The notes beneath the pieces are model-generated. The model was given only the letters and a program-made list of their open reading frames with translations, was not told the DNA's origin and did not search any database. Positions 1-12,225 of a stretch of 64,000 bases of DNA are shown here, piece by piece. This DNA comes from Chrysopilus asiliformis (lineage: Eukaryota; Arthropoda; Insecta; Diptera; Rhagionidae), in the NCBI GenBank assembly GCA_964034945.1, contig OZ035963.1, positions 65,864,682 to 65,928,681 on the forward strand, given 5' to 3'. Numbering within the stretch: the stretch's first letter is position 1; each line of letters opens with the position of its first letter. Made by a program: the position numbers and the translations under genes.

Positions 1-3000
1 ACAGAAGAAAAATTATACATTGTTTAAGTAAAACACACACAAAAACCCACAAACTAAACAAAACAAATATTATTGGAAATTTTTTTTTTTTGATTTTTAT
101 TTATTTTTCATCAAAAACAAATTTAATAATTTTCTGTTTAAACAAATTATAAAATGATTTTTATAAAAATTATATAAGAACTGATTACAGACAATAGTAA
201 AATTAAAAATATATATATACTTATATATAAAAATATGTATAATTGATGGTTTTTGATTTGCTTGCGATTTTGTTTTCATTTTGAATGATTTGCTTGCAGT
301 ATTTGTTTTTTGTGTTTGATCAAATGTACAATTGTAAATTAGGAAAATGCAGTTTTCTTGATGTGGTGGCTTTAGAATAAGAAAAACTGAAGAAAATAAT
401 AAAAATACTCTTTACATTACAACCAAAATATATTTTTTTATTTCGATTTATAATTAAAGAACAATATAGTTGACTAAAAACCAAATCGGTGCTGTGAATA
501 TGCAAAACTATCATCGGTAGTGTAAATAAAATATTGCTTTTGTAAAAATCCCATTTGAAAAATTAAATGTAACGCTTTATAATGGTATATACAATTTTCG
601 TTATTACTTACAAAAATTTCCAGTACAATTTTCGTTATTACTTGCAAAAGTTTTCAATGTAAAGTTAGTTAATTTTTTATTTACTTTTTTTAAAATTTTA
701 AAATTGGTGACAAATTTAAAAGAATTTATCCCAAATAAATTCAAATAAAAAAAATTAATGCTAATTTTGTAAAGGCTCGTAGCAAGACTCCACAATGAAA
801 GGTGTCAGCTTACTGCCATTTGTTTTTAAAGCTCCCTACATGTAGTTTTTTCCACCTCATTTGCAAATTGTGCTACACAAAAGTGCTGCGGGCTTTAATT
901 TGAAAAAAAAATTAGAAAATTTTCACCTTGCGCTTAAATTTTCAAAATTTTACCTGAATGGCACCGGAACTGGAAATTTTTCCTACAAAATCGCCGAAAT
1001 AAGTAGAAAAATTTCGACAACTCTTGGCTAAATAAATTTCCGAGAGATGAATAAAATTCGCAAAATTTATTCTGAATAAAATTCACGGAGAAATTCAAGA
1101 AAAAAATTCGGGTGTAGACAGGGCCTAAGTGTCGTTGATACAAATGACCCTTAATCAGTTTTTAAAACAATCGTGATGTCCGAACAACGGAGAAATTAAA
1201 AAATATTTTGTTATTTTTTTCCAACAAAGACTGGCAACGGATTCAAACTATAACATTTGTAAGGTGTTAATACACGCCAAAAGCAAATAATGCTTTCAAA
1301 ACCTAACAAATTCAAGAACCCAAACTACACTCAACCACTTAAGTCCAAATTGCACTAACATTTATCTGAAATTAAGAATTTGGAAGAAAAAAGTTTTTTT
1401 TTTTAAAACGATTTCAACACAACCAAACTATTTTCTAAAGCTTCCACGAATGATAAACATAGTTTGTTGGAATGCTCGCATGAACAGAAATGGTTAGTAA
1501 TTTTTGTTAGTGAAAACAATAGATTTTAGTCATTGGTCGAAATACGATTATACGATTGAAGAAAAAGCATGGATTGTGCCTGCTATTAGAATTGAATATT
1601 GTTATTGTTATCCATCACATTTACATTAAATTTAATTAACCATAAAAGTCACTCACTAAAAATATTTTAAACGATTTTAAAAACAATCACCAAAAAAAAT
1701 TTGTTTTTTTTTTGAAATTTCTCGTCCATTTAAAGTTTTTCTAATACAAAATTAAAACATACCGAAAACCCTTTTTCCTCTACTATCACTCAACATATAA
1801 AAAACACTCATACATAGAAATCCATACTCCAAAACTCACAAAACAGTATAAACAATTTATAAATGTTTTTTATCAAGTATTGTTTTAACCTCTCGTTATG
1901 CATGCCATAAGACAATATTGTTCAACTGTGAAAAACACTATGGACCACATTATTGATACATTTTTCGTAAATTTTACACAATAAATGTTTTTTTTTAAAA
2001 AAAAAAGAAAAAAAAACTGTGTGTATTTTTTTAAATATGCAACGCGTGTTAATCGTTTCCCTCTCGTTCCAAAATACATGAAAAACCTTGGAAATTTCTA
2101 CCAAAACAAAACAACAGAAACTCAGAAAAATTACTTCCCCTCTTCTTTCCTTTTAACAAAAATCTCTTTAGAAAAAAAAACATCATAAACAAGCTCTATA
2201 ATAAATCTAACAACTATATTTTCTAAATCTATCATTATTTTTCACCTTGTCATTGATTTTTGTTAAATTCTTATAATTTTGTTTTCTTAAGATTTGGATT
2301 TTGTTTGGAGATTCCAAATGAATGGAAATTCTCTTTGGTATGAATTATAAATTTGGTGTTTATATTGTCGGAGTAAAATTCTACAAAACGAATAGATTAT
2401 AATAGTAGCATAATTTATCTGCATTTTACGCATCATATTGGAGTTTTATGAGATTTTCTTTTCATACATTTTTAGTTACTTGTGACAGTCTGATGATTTT
2501 AATTTCCTTTGTTTCTTTTTAACATGTTGTAGTATTGTGATTGTGAGAAAATAATTCTCGCAATTAAATGTTGAATTTTTAGAAGGATGTGTTGTAATTT
2601 TTTAATATTCCCCCTAATTTTGGTGTTTAAAATAAGTTAAATAAATGTCAAGCAGTATAATTTTGATGGCGAATTTGAAATTTCGAAAAAAATATGATAT
2701 AATCAACTGAGAGCAGAACTATTGCTTGTCAAGTACATTAATGCATAAAATTACATTATTTGTATTAACCGTGAGGGAATATAAGTTTTACTGCCACTAC
2801 AAACGGCTCAATATCCTTCCATGAGAACGAAAATAACAGCATAGATTTTTAAAAAAATCCCCGCTGCTGAACTGAACCCAGCCTAACCCCTTAACCGACA
2901 ACCATTCGAGTAAAATATTTGTAAAAAGTGAGCAAAAAAATTAGAAATAAAAGCGAGATAAAAAAAACTGTTATGAAATATCACCCATTGGGACTCAGAT

Positions 3001-4196
3001 TGGGCTGTGTTGCACAAAAAATGATTCTTTCTCTGGGCTTAAATAACAATTATAAGGTTTTGCCTTACAAAACCGAAGATTTTGTTTTTTTAAATCGATA
3101 ACCGAAGATGTGATAACGTTCTCCACCCTACACTAGAATCCTTTAACCCTTTCAGTACATCTTTTTTTCTCTTGGGGTTAAAAATACTCTCTATACAAAT
3201 TAATGATGTTTAAGCTATTAGTATTCATTTAAAACAAAAAAAAAAAAAACAAAAAAAAAATCAAAAATTTTAATTTTTTTTAAATTGACTTTCTACCAAG
3301 TCAAGTTATGAGTTATGGCTTCTGAAAAGTGTGTACACTATAGTGTACGTGGTGACTGAAAGAGTTAAACAACCAAATGTAGCCTGTTGCAATTTCACTT
3401 CTACAGCCCCAAATACTCCAGATCTTATATCATCCTCTTCTCTTTCTTCTATATCGAAGTAATTTAGAAATAAAATTCGCCATCAAGAAAACACATCCTT
3501 CTGGTAGAACGTAGTTATGATTTTTTCTAGTTTAGTTTAATTGAAACAAATCGAATTGGATTGAATTAATTTTGATTTCATTTAATTTTGCATTTGAAAT
3601 TGAAAATGAAGTAATTTTTGCAATGCTCGTTATAAGTTTAGCTTATTGGTAAATTGAATTTTGATTGTTTAAAATTATATTAGAATTTCAGTGTTGTTAA
3701 AAATTAACAATGAATTAAAATTGAAGAGACATTTATTAAAATCTGGTAAACATTTAATTAAATTATTGAAAAAAAAAAGAAAAAAATTAATTTATTATTT
3801 TAAATAATTCGCATACACTTTATTTTATAATAAATTGAAACAAAATTTAAAAGATAAGACAAATTTATTGGTTAATCGTTTATTGAATAAATTACCAAAA
3901 ACTTTTTTTTTTTTGCAAAACATACACATACACAAACATACATAATCAAATTATTTTTACATTCAAAACTACCTTTTTTTAATAGATTTTTTTAATAACC
4001 GTTAAACACGAATATAAAATGTTTACAGTTTCAGGGATTTACGTTAAAGTATTTAAAACGATTTGTTTTCGAAATAGAAATGAGAAAAAAATGATAAAAA
4101 TAATTAAAATCAAGAGAATTGTATTTGTTTTTTTAGAATTATTATAATTTAATGAAAGATAAAAAAATCTACATAAAAATAATTGAATTTATACAG
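1..4196 (+). other. cac intron, upstream portion (no exon seen)
   Basis: This is AT-rich sequence with long A and T runs and no stretch that translates to channel S1 or the III-IV linker, so the exon before 4197 appears to lie left of the window. Short A/C-rich patches occur near 30-60 and 1780-1860. The short open frames here have no recognisable domains and look like chance frames. Confidence 0.6.
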
Positions 4197-4307
4197 TACC
4201 ATCAACAAAGCAAGAATTATGAGAGATCATTGAAATATCTCAACATGGGGTTCACTGGGATGTTCAGTGTTGAAACAGTATTGAAGATACTTGGATTTGG
4301 TGTTAAG
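4197..4307 (+). CDS. cac: cac alternative exon 'a': domain IV S1-S2 loop and S2
   Basis: There are 37 codons, phase 0 in and out, between an AG at 4195-4196 and the donor GTGGGT at 4308. The peptide runs from YHQQSKNYERSL to KILGFGVK. It supplies the extracellular S1-S2 loop and S2. S2 contains F-x-x-E (FSVE, residues 23-26), the aromatic-acidic pair of the gating charge-transfer centre in voltage sensors. The next exon continues with NFFKDPWN as expected for IVS3. The loop is basic (Lys6, Arg10, Lys13). The upstream acceptor region has a poor pyrimidine tract, consistent with regulated use. An exon of identical size and phase lies 4 kb downstream, so the two are probably mutually exclusive. 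Confidence 0.88.
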
Positions 4308-5135
4308 GTGGGTTATTTATCAAGCACTTACTGTAGAAATTAACAGAAAAAAGTAGCTGGAAAATAAAGAAAATTCAAAGAAAATTTTCTTTTGTCATCA
4401 TTTGAATTTCAAAAGAAATTTTACAAGTCAAATATGATGAATTTTTTTAATAAATTTATGTTTTCTGTTTTGTTGCTAAATAAAGTTTTTTTTGTTAGTT
4501 GAATAAGGTGTGGTGATCAAGGATAAATTAAAAATTCTACTTTGCGATATTAGTTTTAAGATTTCTTTGTTCGGAAAATTCGTAAACGATCGAAATTTTC
4601 ATTTGAAATTTAAGGTAAGGAACATTTCTTTTAAATTCTTTATCGATCATTTTAAGCATTTTCCGATTAGCTGCATTCGAACCTCATGTAGAAAGAAACT
4701 GCCTATAAGTACTCACTAGTAGTCGCAGGTAATAAAAACTCTACCTAGGAGTAATCAAGAGTACCTATAAGCAATTTTCAAAGGAAGTTAAAGCACAGCT
4801 ATTAATTAATAGAAATTTTAAATTTTGTGAATTTATAGAAATGAAACTTAATTTTTAATATGCGAAGGACTTTATAAAAATTAATTTCTTTTAGAAAAAC
4901 AGTACTTACTTCAAAGCTGTAGACTTTTTAATTTTTGATATTAGAATTACTTTAATTCTATAGCGGTATTTTATGCAAAATTCAAAGAAATTCAGAATCA
5001 ACGCTAACCTAGGCTGAGCAATACGTCCCGGATTCAAACATGTTGTCCCGCGTCCCAGAAACTAAACTTTTGTTCCGGAATTAAGCAGCTTATTCGTTCA
5101 ATATTTGTGGATAGATCAGTAGAATTTCTTATACA

Positions 5136-5235
5136 GTAGAATCCCGATAATTCGTATTTCAAGGGACCAGCAAATTCATACGAATTAGCGGGATATACGA
5201 ATTATCGGGGTACGAATTATCGGGATTCTACTGTA
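5136..5235. mobile_element. pogo/Tigger-like MITE, copy 1
   Basis: Terminal inverted repeats begin CAGTAGAATCCCGATAATTC and the copy is flanked by TA on both sides. TA target duplication and CAG termini fit pogo/Tigger-type Tc1/mariner elements. Compared with the copy at 28031, this one is inverted and carries a duplicated 16-bp piece (tacgaattatcgggg-like) near its right end. It has no coding capacity. Confidence 0.75.
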
Positions 5236-5552
5236 ATAAAAGAAGAACGCGTTGATGTGTCCATTACGTAAGTTTTGTTTTCGGGTTTTCCTGGTAACGC
5301 GGTGAATTACATGAAAATGTGTGCGTGGATGCGATACCACGGATTCGTGTGTAACTCAAAGTGTATCGCTTATCAGATGTGAAGTTTATGGTTGAGTGGT
5401 AATCAGAAGTCAGTATTTAAACAAATACATTTTTCAAAATCTATTCGGTACTCATTTCAGAATTGAGAAAGCGCCAACTTTCTCACCCCCTCACAATTTC
5501 GCAATGCTCCCCTTCACCAACGGAGCCATGACATCTCTCTCATATTTAAATT

Positions 5553-6033
5553 TAAGTACCAGGAAGACCGAGCCATGCTCGGCGGCCTCAAAATCCTACT
5601 TTTGTGATTTTTGGGGAAAAACTAAATTCACATTATCTTTACAGAGCTTTTCCAGAGTTTTTAAATTCCCCACCTAGGAAGCTGGAACTAAAACTAACGC
5701 GCGATAACAAAATTTCATAGAAATCGGTTGAGTGGTTATTGAGTAATCGCTGTCACCGATTTTTGAAACGTTGTTTTGAGACACCAAGTGAGGGTTAGCG
5801 AGGGGAGGGAAAAGTCAGGTTTGTAGTGGTTAAATCGAAAGCCTTTAGTCCCCTTAGTAATACTGTAAAGTTTCATTAAGATCGGATCACCCAATTCGAA
5901 GATACCAGGTGAGGGGTATCGAGGGGAATTTTCTCAGAGGTGAGACCTATCTAGATCGATTCCTTGTCCCCGAAAATCCCTAACCACCAAGTTTCGTGAA
6001 AATCGTTAGGCGGGTTTTCGAGATCGTTTGTGC

Positions 6034-6066
<33 letters not shown>

Positions 6067-6088
6067 TTCCTCGTATTATATTATAGGA
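5553..6088 (-). mobile_element. non-autonomous Helitron-like element, family 1, copy 1
   Basis: Read on the - strand, the copy starts TCCTATAATATAATACGAGG just after an A. It continues through a (CTGT)n run and ends with a GC-rich hairpin (GCCGAGCATGGCTCGGC-type) followed about 10 nt later by a CTTA/CTAA terminus. TC start, 3' hairpin and CTRR end are the Helitron signature. The homologous copy at 40220-40762 shares both ends, which fixes the borders. Confidence 0.6.
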
Positions 6089-8254
6089 TTAAGCATGCTT
6101 AAATGCAAACTTACCTTGTAGTTCATCGTTAAAGTTGCGAATTCGGCGACTTTCCCCGTTTCCATTTGTTTCTTTTTTTTTCTTTCATTTTTTCTTTCAC
6201 CTTTTTTTGTTTTTTTTTTCTCTCACTTTTCCATCATTACTTTTCTGCCCTCTTCCGAACTGTCCTTCTTTTCCACTTGTCCCTTCTGACTTTTCCTTTT
6301 TTTCTTTTCCCCGTCCGAAACGGAAATTCTTAAAAAAAAGAAACGTAACGAAAAAAGGCTTCGCTAGCCCGCCGTTGCACGACCGACCGATTTACCGATA
6401 TTCAAAAAAGAAATTATGCCGCTGCGCTTTCTTTGTGCGCATCTCACTGAAAAAAGGAATCGAGCAGACAGAGGCTTTTGTTCGGACAGCATCTCGCCAT
6501 GCTCCGCCAGCTAGACAAATTTACCGTAAGGATCTTTAGCGTTCGAATCTATTATCAATCAAGCTAATATAATGAAAAAATTCTTTTTGGTACGGGCCGA
6601 TCGTTAGTTGCCAAGCGGTTAAACCAGAGATTCTCAATCTGAAAAGGTCCTGACGAGACATTGTAAAAAAGGTGTTTTTTTTCTGGCATTCGTTACAATA
6701 TGTCACGATAATTTTTGTTCGAACCCCTTCCTCCCTCATCACCAGAAACTTTGGTATAGGATTTCACTCCTCTCAACCGCCTCTGATACCGTTAACTAAA
6801 AATTTATATTAATTAACTAAAAATGTATTTCGAAGCTTGAAGTTTTTTTTAAACTTTTTTCAACAAAAAAAAAACTAACGTTTTAAATACCAGTCGCCTA
6901 AAGAAATCGCACGTGTATTTAAGTAAAAACTAATATCGCATATTAAGAATTCTTCAAAAACAATCTGGTAAGTCCAAAAATTAATATTAAAATTCTTTTC
7001 TCATTTTTAAGCCATTTTCGTATCATTATACTTTTGTTTTATTTTATTTTTCAATTGCAAATGATACTAGAATTTTCCGTTCTATTGTTTTTTGTTTCAT
7101 AATTCATTTAATTTACTTTCTAACTATCTTTAATTTTTTTCTACTCCCTTTCGATTTAAAAATATGATTGAAAAATATATATCCCGAAATTCTCGATATC
7201 CCTACTTTCTTCCAACTTCCTGAATGCGAATCCATTCCCCCCAGCATGCGTGCATTTTGTACAGAAAATAAAACTAACATGGCATGAAAAATATTCTGTA
7301 AAAAAATAATAAAACTGAAACATAAAATAAAATATTGAGACATTTGCATGTAGCATGCCAGTATGAATTTTATCCATGAAAAAAAAGAATGATTTTTGTT
7401 TTTGTATCTGAATTTGGAATGTATAAACATTGAACTGATAAACATGAAAAAGCATTAAAAATTTAGTATTTTATGCAAGTCCAGCATGTATCATATTTTG
7501 TTTAATACGATTGATCTTTTTTATGTTTTGCATGAAGCATGGTTAATTTTTATACACAAAATTTCCACTAAATTCAACCAAGTGACATTTACACAAAAAC
7601 ATATTGAAAATTTTACATGTGTATATTTTTTATTTTATAAAATTTGAAAATAAAGAAATGTAGTTAGTATATTAACCATAGAAACATGAACACATATTGA
7701 CACTATTTTGGATTTTCATATACCTAATCGCCTAGATACCATTCTTACAAATATAACTTTTTTTAGTTGTAGATAAATTAATAAATTTATTAACCAATTG
7801 AATATATTTTTTTAAAAATAAGAAATTAAAAATACTACAGATTGTGATTTTTTATTGCAAGAACTGAGACGATCATGTCGGGCATTTTGGTTTTTATTTT
7901 TTAATTTATTTACTTAATTCTTAAATAAGATTTGCAGAAAAGATAAAATAAATAATTATGAAATATTTTAAATACTGCGCGAAGTATTTAGTTTTAACTT
8001 TTAGTAATTTGATTATTGATTATACCAAATTTATATTTTTTAGGATTGCATTCTATTTGAGAAAATTATCATTTGATTATCCCCCAAATAGATTTCCTTT
8101 TAGGAGAAATATTTTCTTTTTTATTTACTTTCGTTTTTGAGTTTTTTTTTCATAGTGATTTTCATTTTTGATATCCCTATCGATTATAGTTTTTATTTTA
8201 TCATTTATCTTTGGTAAAAAAAAAAACAACAATCGGCGTGTTGTACTCTTTTAG

Positions 8255-8365
8255 TTTCATGATGCACCACCATTACATATCGACATCTTGACATACATGA
8301 ATTTGGTGTTCACATTCTTCTTTCTTCTGGAAACAATGATGAAACTAATGGCATTTGGATGTAAG
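8255..8365 (+). CDS. cac: cac alternative exon 'b': domain IV S1-S2 loop and S2
   Basis: There are 37 codons, phase 0 in and out, with acceptor TTTTAG and donor GTTTGT. The peptide begins FHDAPPLHIDIL and ends KLMAFGCK. Aligned without gaps to exon 'a', 13 of 37 residues match (His2, Leu12, Tyr14, Asn16, Phe19, Thr20, Phe23, Glu26, Thr27, Lys30, Phe34, Gly35, Lys37). The F-x-x-E charge-transfer pair (FLLE) is retained. The extracellular loop is acidic (Asp3, Asp10) instead of basic, S2 is richer in Phe, and a Cys replaces Val at position 36. Using both exons would keep frame but duplicate S2, so mutually exclusive splicing is the likely mode. Confidence 0.88.
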
Positions 8366-10338
8366 GTTTGTAAATTCGATTAGAAAAAATTAATTTTTTT
8401 TTAAAAAGTTTAATTGAGGATTTCAATTTGTGAAGGTGAATTTATTTTCAATTTTTTTATAAAATAAAAGACAATATTTTTAGAATGTTTTTTAATTAAT
8501 TTATGTAGGCGCTTTAGTGTTTGTTTTTTTCTTCATTAAATCAAAATAATGATTTTTTTAAACTAAAATAAAATCCTGGTAAAGTAGCTTTTTATTAATT
8601 AATTTACTAAAGTGAACAAAGTGAATTTATAGTTTATTTTTTGTGATTTAGTTTTAATTGAATAAATGCAATAATTGTGTCCATGATTATCGAAATTATT
8701 AATTTTAGTAATGCGAAAATACAAAACTCGTTTTTAAATGACTTTCTACTAAATCACTCTTATAATCATTGACACAATATACTTTTATTTTCAACAGATT
8801 GAAGTTTACTTGCAACTTTTAGTCGCAACTTTTAATGTCTGTTTTATCTCGGGCTAAAACAGTAATATTAAAATATTAATTTGGTGATATTTTTAGTTGA
8901 AAAATATTTAAACTTAAAAAATATCTAAAAAATCTCCGTATATATAAAAGACAACGTCTGTATTTCTGTCTGTTTGTCCGGACTTGGCTTGAAAACTATT
9001 GGACCGATTTGGATGCGGTTTCTTTTAATCTGAAAAGTACTAAAACTGCTGGACAAAAATCTTAATAAAAATCTGATCTTAAAAAAAGAAAACAACTCCT
9101 TATTGTGTTAGCTTAATTCTCGGCTTTGCGGCTCCCACTTCTTTTTACGAAATCCATTTCAGGCAAAATCCGTTTCTGTCAGACTGTCCCTTGTATGTAC
9201 CTTAAAAAAAACTCGAGAACACATTGACCTAGCGACTTGAAAGTCTTTGTAAACAAGTTTCAGAAAAATCGTTGTTTTCTGTCAACTTTTTGAAAAGTAA
9301 CCGTAGCTATAAGGGGAACCTTCTATGATGTCAATAAGCTTCCTGAAAGTTTCATCCTAATCGTTTCGGTGGTTTTGAAGTTATAGGAAAACAGAGAGAA
9401 AAACAGAAAACAATATACATAAATCGACGAAACTGGTAAGAAAGGAGAGCCTTAGGTGGACCCATGGTCTAAAACCTGCCCATTGGCGCTAGTAACCTGT
9501 CTGAATGTTTCATACAAAGGAAAATTTGTCGAACTTTTGAGGTTAGGGACGGTTTTGTTATTAGGTGTAACACTAATTTTTACTTACAAGGGTCACGTAA
9601 AAGATTTTCCACACAAATTTTGACAGTTCATTTACGAAGTGGTAAATTTACGCAGTTTACGCGGTTTACGAGGCATTTCACCGATTTCATGAATATACCT
9701 ATTGTATCTGCGATCTAAACATACTGAATCAAAAACTACGAGAACATTGGAGATAAGTATGTAGTAAACTTTGTTATATAAAAATATTTTATTGCTTCTA
9801 CAATAGTATTGCAAACTAAAGGACGTAGGACCGGTCATAAGTGAGACTTTTCAAGGGCTGCAATTTTTAGACTTTAATAAAAACGATAAAAAGTCACAAA
9901 GAAGTATTCAAAGTTATTCCTACAAAAACCTTCAAAGGCGGTAAATTTAAATTGTCGTATAAAAGATTCGACTTCTTGCTGGGAAAATTTCGGTGGCTAA
10001 ACGAGCGGGAGCGATCAACCCTCACTACGTCACGCATACATTAAAAACGATTTACATCGAAAAGTCGATTGTCTTCAATGGAGAATTAAACAAAAAAAAA
10101 CTTATGTTTCACCATTTATATTAACGACTTTTTTACTACTAATTTTTTACCACTTGTTTTAAAAAAAAATTTAAAAAATTAAAAAAAAACTTTTTTAATA
10201 CGCGCGAGATTCCTTGATGCCGGAAATTGCGATATTTTCTTTAGGTGTTATTTTACAGCTACTTTTATTGACTATAATTTTCCAATATATACTATACAGT
10301 ACCAAGAAAAGCAATTAATATTCTTAATAAAATTTCAG
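8366..10338 (+). other. cac intron
   Basis: AT-rich intron that contains one degraded Helitron-like repeat (about 8931-9491). A moderately GC-rich stretch of unknown origin lies near 9600-10030, with several short tttacg repeats around 9630-9670. No exon was seen. Confidence 0.6.
8931..9491 (+). mobile_element. possible degraded Helitron-like repeat
   Basis: It begins TCTCCGTATATATAAAAGAC after an A run, has CTGT-rich sequence and the phrase ttggaccgatttggatgcgg. That phrase matches the 'gaccgattt' module common to insect non-autonomous Helitrons. A CTAG-T end occurs at 9488-9491, but no clear 3' hairpin was found, so the right border is uncertain. Confidence 0.35.
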
Positions 10339-10422
10339 AACTTTTTTAAAGATCCGTGGAATATTTTCGATTTGATAACAGTTATTGGGAGTATTATTGA
10401 TGCACTCGTCGTTGAATTTGGA
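10339..10422 (+). CDS. cac: cac exon: domain IV S2-S3 loop and S3
   Basis: There are 28 codons in phase 0, with acceptor TTTCAG and donor GTAAGT. The peptide runs NFFKDPWNIFDLITVIGS and ends DALVVEFG. This is the conserved cytosolic S2-S3 loop plus the IVS3 helix. The N-x-x-D (NIFD) of S3, part of the charge-transfer centre, is present. Either alternative IVS2 exon can splice to it. The following loop is where the two candidate micro-exons would insert. Confidence 0.93.
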
Positions 10423-10848
10423 GTAAGTATATTTTGCTTTTTCTTTTTTTAACAAATATGTTTTTAAGAAAAATTAGGGTAAAAATCTATATTATGCCAA
10501 AAGAGTTCAAATATTGTATTATTGTACAAACAGAAAAATGTGTTAATATTAAAGAAGTCATTTTTTTAAGAATTTACTATATAGGAATTTCACCCTTGAG
10601 ATTCAAAAGGGAAAATTTATTTAATGAAAAATGTATAACTTTTATTGACTTATTGTAAAAAATAATTATTATATCAATTCTAAACATTTTTATTATATTT
10701 CCAATTGTTTTTTTCGGATTTCTATCACACACACACAAATACCAAACATGATACAAAAAATCAAACAAAATACTTTTGACCAAATAACAAAATCCCCCAA
10801 CCAAAAACCTACCCAAAAATAATATTCATCAACACGATACAACTACAG

Positions 10849-10857
10849 CCGGAGGAT
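10849..10857 (+). CDS. cac: candidate 9-nt micro-exon (Pro-Glu-Asp) in the cac IVS3-S4 loop
   Basis: The sequence ctacag|CCGGAGGAT|gtaagt has a consensus donor and an AG acceptor. Flanking exons end and start in phase 0, so the insert reads Pro-Glu-Asp without a frame change. It sits inside an A/C-rich patch with no long pyrimidine tract. Mammalian Cav2.1 and Cav2.2 have a 6-nt optional exon at this same loop (NP or ET), which supports the idea. A 9-nt exon cannot be proven from sequence alone. Confidence 0.5.
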
Positions 10858-11630
10858 GTAAGTACATAAATTTTTGTTATAAAACACATTACACATAATC
10901 ATTAGAGTTACAATTAATGTTTTTCAATTATAAGTTGGTTTTTATTTAATTTTAGTTAATAAAATCATTTTACACTAACAAATTTCTATATTGGTGTTGA
11001 ATTTTTGGTTATTACTCGTACATTAGCTGTCCCCGTTTTTAAAGCTTTATATTTTTTTTTCAATTTAATTAAGTTGTGATCAAAACAAAAACTAAAAACC
11101 AGAAAACCTACAGATAAAAAATTCTTTTAAATAGAAGAATTTTTACCTGTAGCCAAAAACAATTAGAAACACACACAAAAATAACAAATCAAATGATTTT
11201 GGAGATATTTTTAGAAGTTTTTCCCCCCTTTGCCCGATATTTTGACCCTCATTTTAGATGCGAATTTTGTGATTCCCTCGATATTGGAAGTGCAAGCTTT
11301 TGAAGTTTTTCTTGCACTTTTAAATCAACTTCCTTATTTTGATTAGAAATTTTTCGAGTCATGTCAATATGTTGGGTTTTTTTATGAGTTTTTAAATATG
11401 AAACACGCGATTTTTTTCGCGCGATGACTGGTTTGATGCGTTACAAACAGTGTAATAAGACACTAACTACTGTTACGTAACAGATATCGTTATTTTTAGA
11501 AATTTTTGTGAAAGTTAAAACTTGTATGTCCCCAGATAAAGTTTTCATTACCTTATGATTTTCAATACTGAGCAAATCCGCGATCCTGCAACAAAAAGCG
11601 TTATGCCGAACGCTTAAAGAATAAATTCCT

Positions 11631-11670
11631 TCTACAAATAGTGTCTACAAATAGTGTCTACAAATAGCGT
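11631..11670 (+). repeat. 13-nt tandem repeat, three copies
   Basis: The unit tctacaaatagtg is repeated three times, the last with one change (gcg for gtg). Confidence 0.8.
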
Positions 11671-12219
11671 AAATAAACGCATTAAGGTAGTGTTAATGTC
11701 ATAGCTCTTTGATTTTAAATTAAAAGTAAAAACAGTATTTACATGACTCCCAACATTTTTAAATTGATCCAAAATAGTAAAAAAAAAGTTTGATTGAATT
11801 TTTTTACAAAATAGCAACAAAATTTTTGATTGGATTTTTTAGAATTCAGTCCTTTTTTCCGTCCAAAATCGTAGAAGTTATTTTTTTCATCATCCAGTAG
11901 CTTATAAAAAATGAAATTTTTCAAAACTAATCATTCTTAACATGTGTTTTTTTTCTTTTCTTCGCATTTGATGATATGACAACCAACCTGTCACCAAAAA
12001 AACCAACTTCATATAAAAACAAACAAACAAAAACCTGTAAATTCCCATCAACCGATTTTTAAAAAAATGTTGAACATTTTGAAAAACAAATTGCCTGTGA
12101 AATATGAATGCGATCAACGAATCTCCTCAATGTTGAAATCATTACACTATAAATGTTTAAAAAAAAACCATACAAATTCACAAATACAAAATACCTACAA
12201 ATATCGGTGAATTCTGCAG

Positions 12220-12225
12220 GAGGAA
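12220..12225 (+). CDS. cac: candidate 6-nt micro-exon (Glu-Glu) in the cac IVS3-S4 loop
   Basis: The sequence attctgcag|GAGGAA|gtaagtaa has a good acceptor core and a consensus donor. It is in phase with the neighbours and would add Glu-Glu to the IVS3-S4 loop. The size equals the mammalian Cav2 NP/ET micro-exon at the homologous place. The upstream 200 nt is A/C-rich, as before the 9-nt candidate. Its status depends on transcript evidence. Confidence 0.45.

Larger units (their letters stand above)
4308..8254 (+). other. cac intron between the two alternative IVS1-S2 exons
   Basis: The intron holds a pogo-like MITE (5136-5235), a Helitron-like element on the - strand (5553-6088) and a pyrimidine-rich stretch near 6160-6310. 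The latter is followed by moderately GC-rich unidentified repeat-like sequence to about 6780. The rest is AT-rich DNA. No further channel-like exon was seen. Confidence 0.6.

Noticed and set aside
6135..6539. 134-codon Phe/Ser/Pro-rich frame
   Set aside because: The first half is a translated pyrimidine tract; the rest has no recognisable domain.
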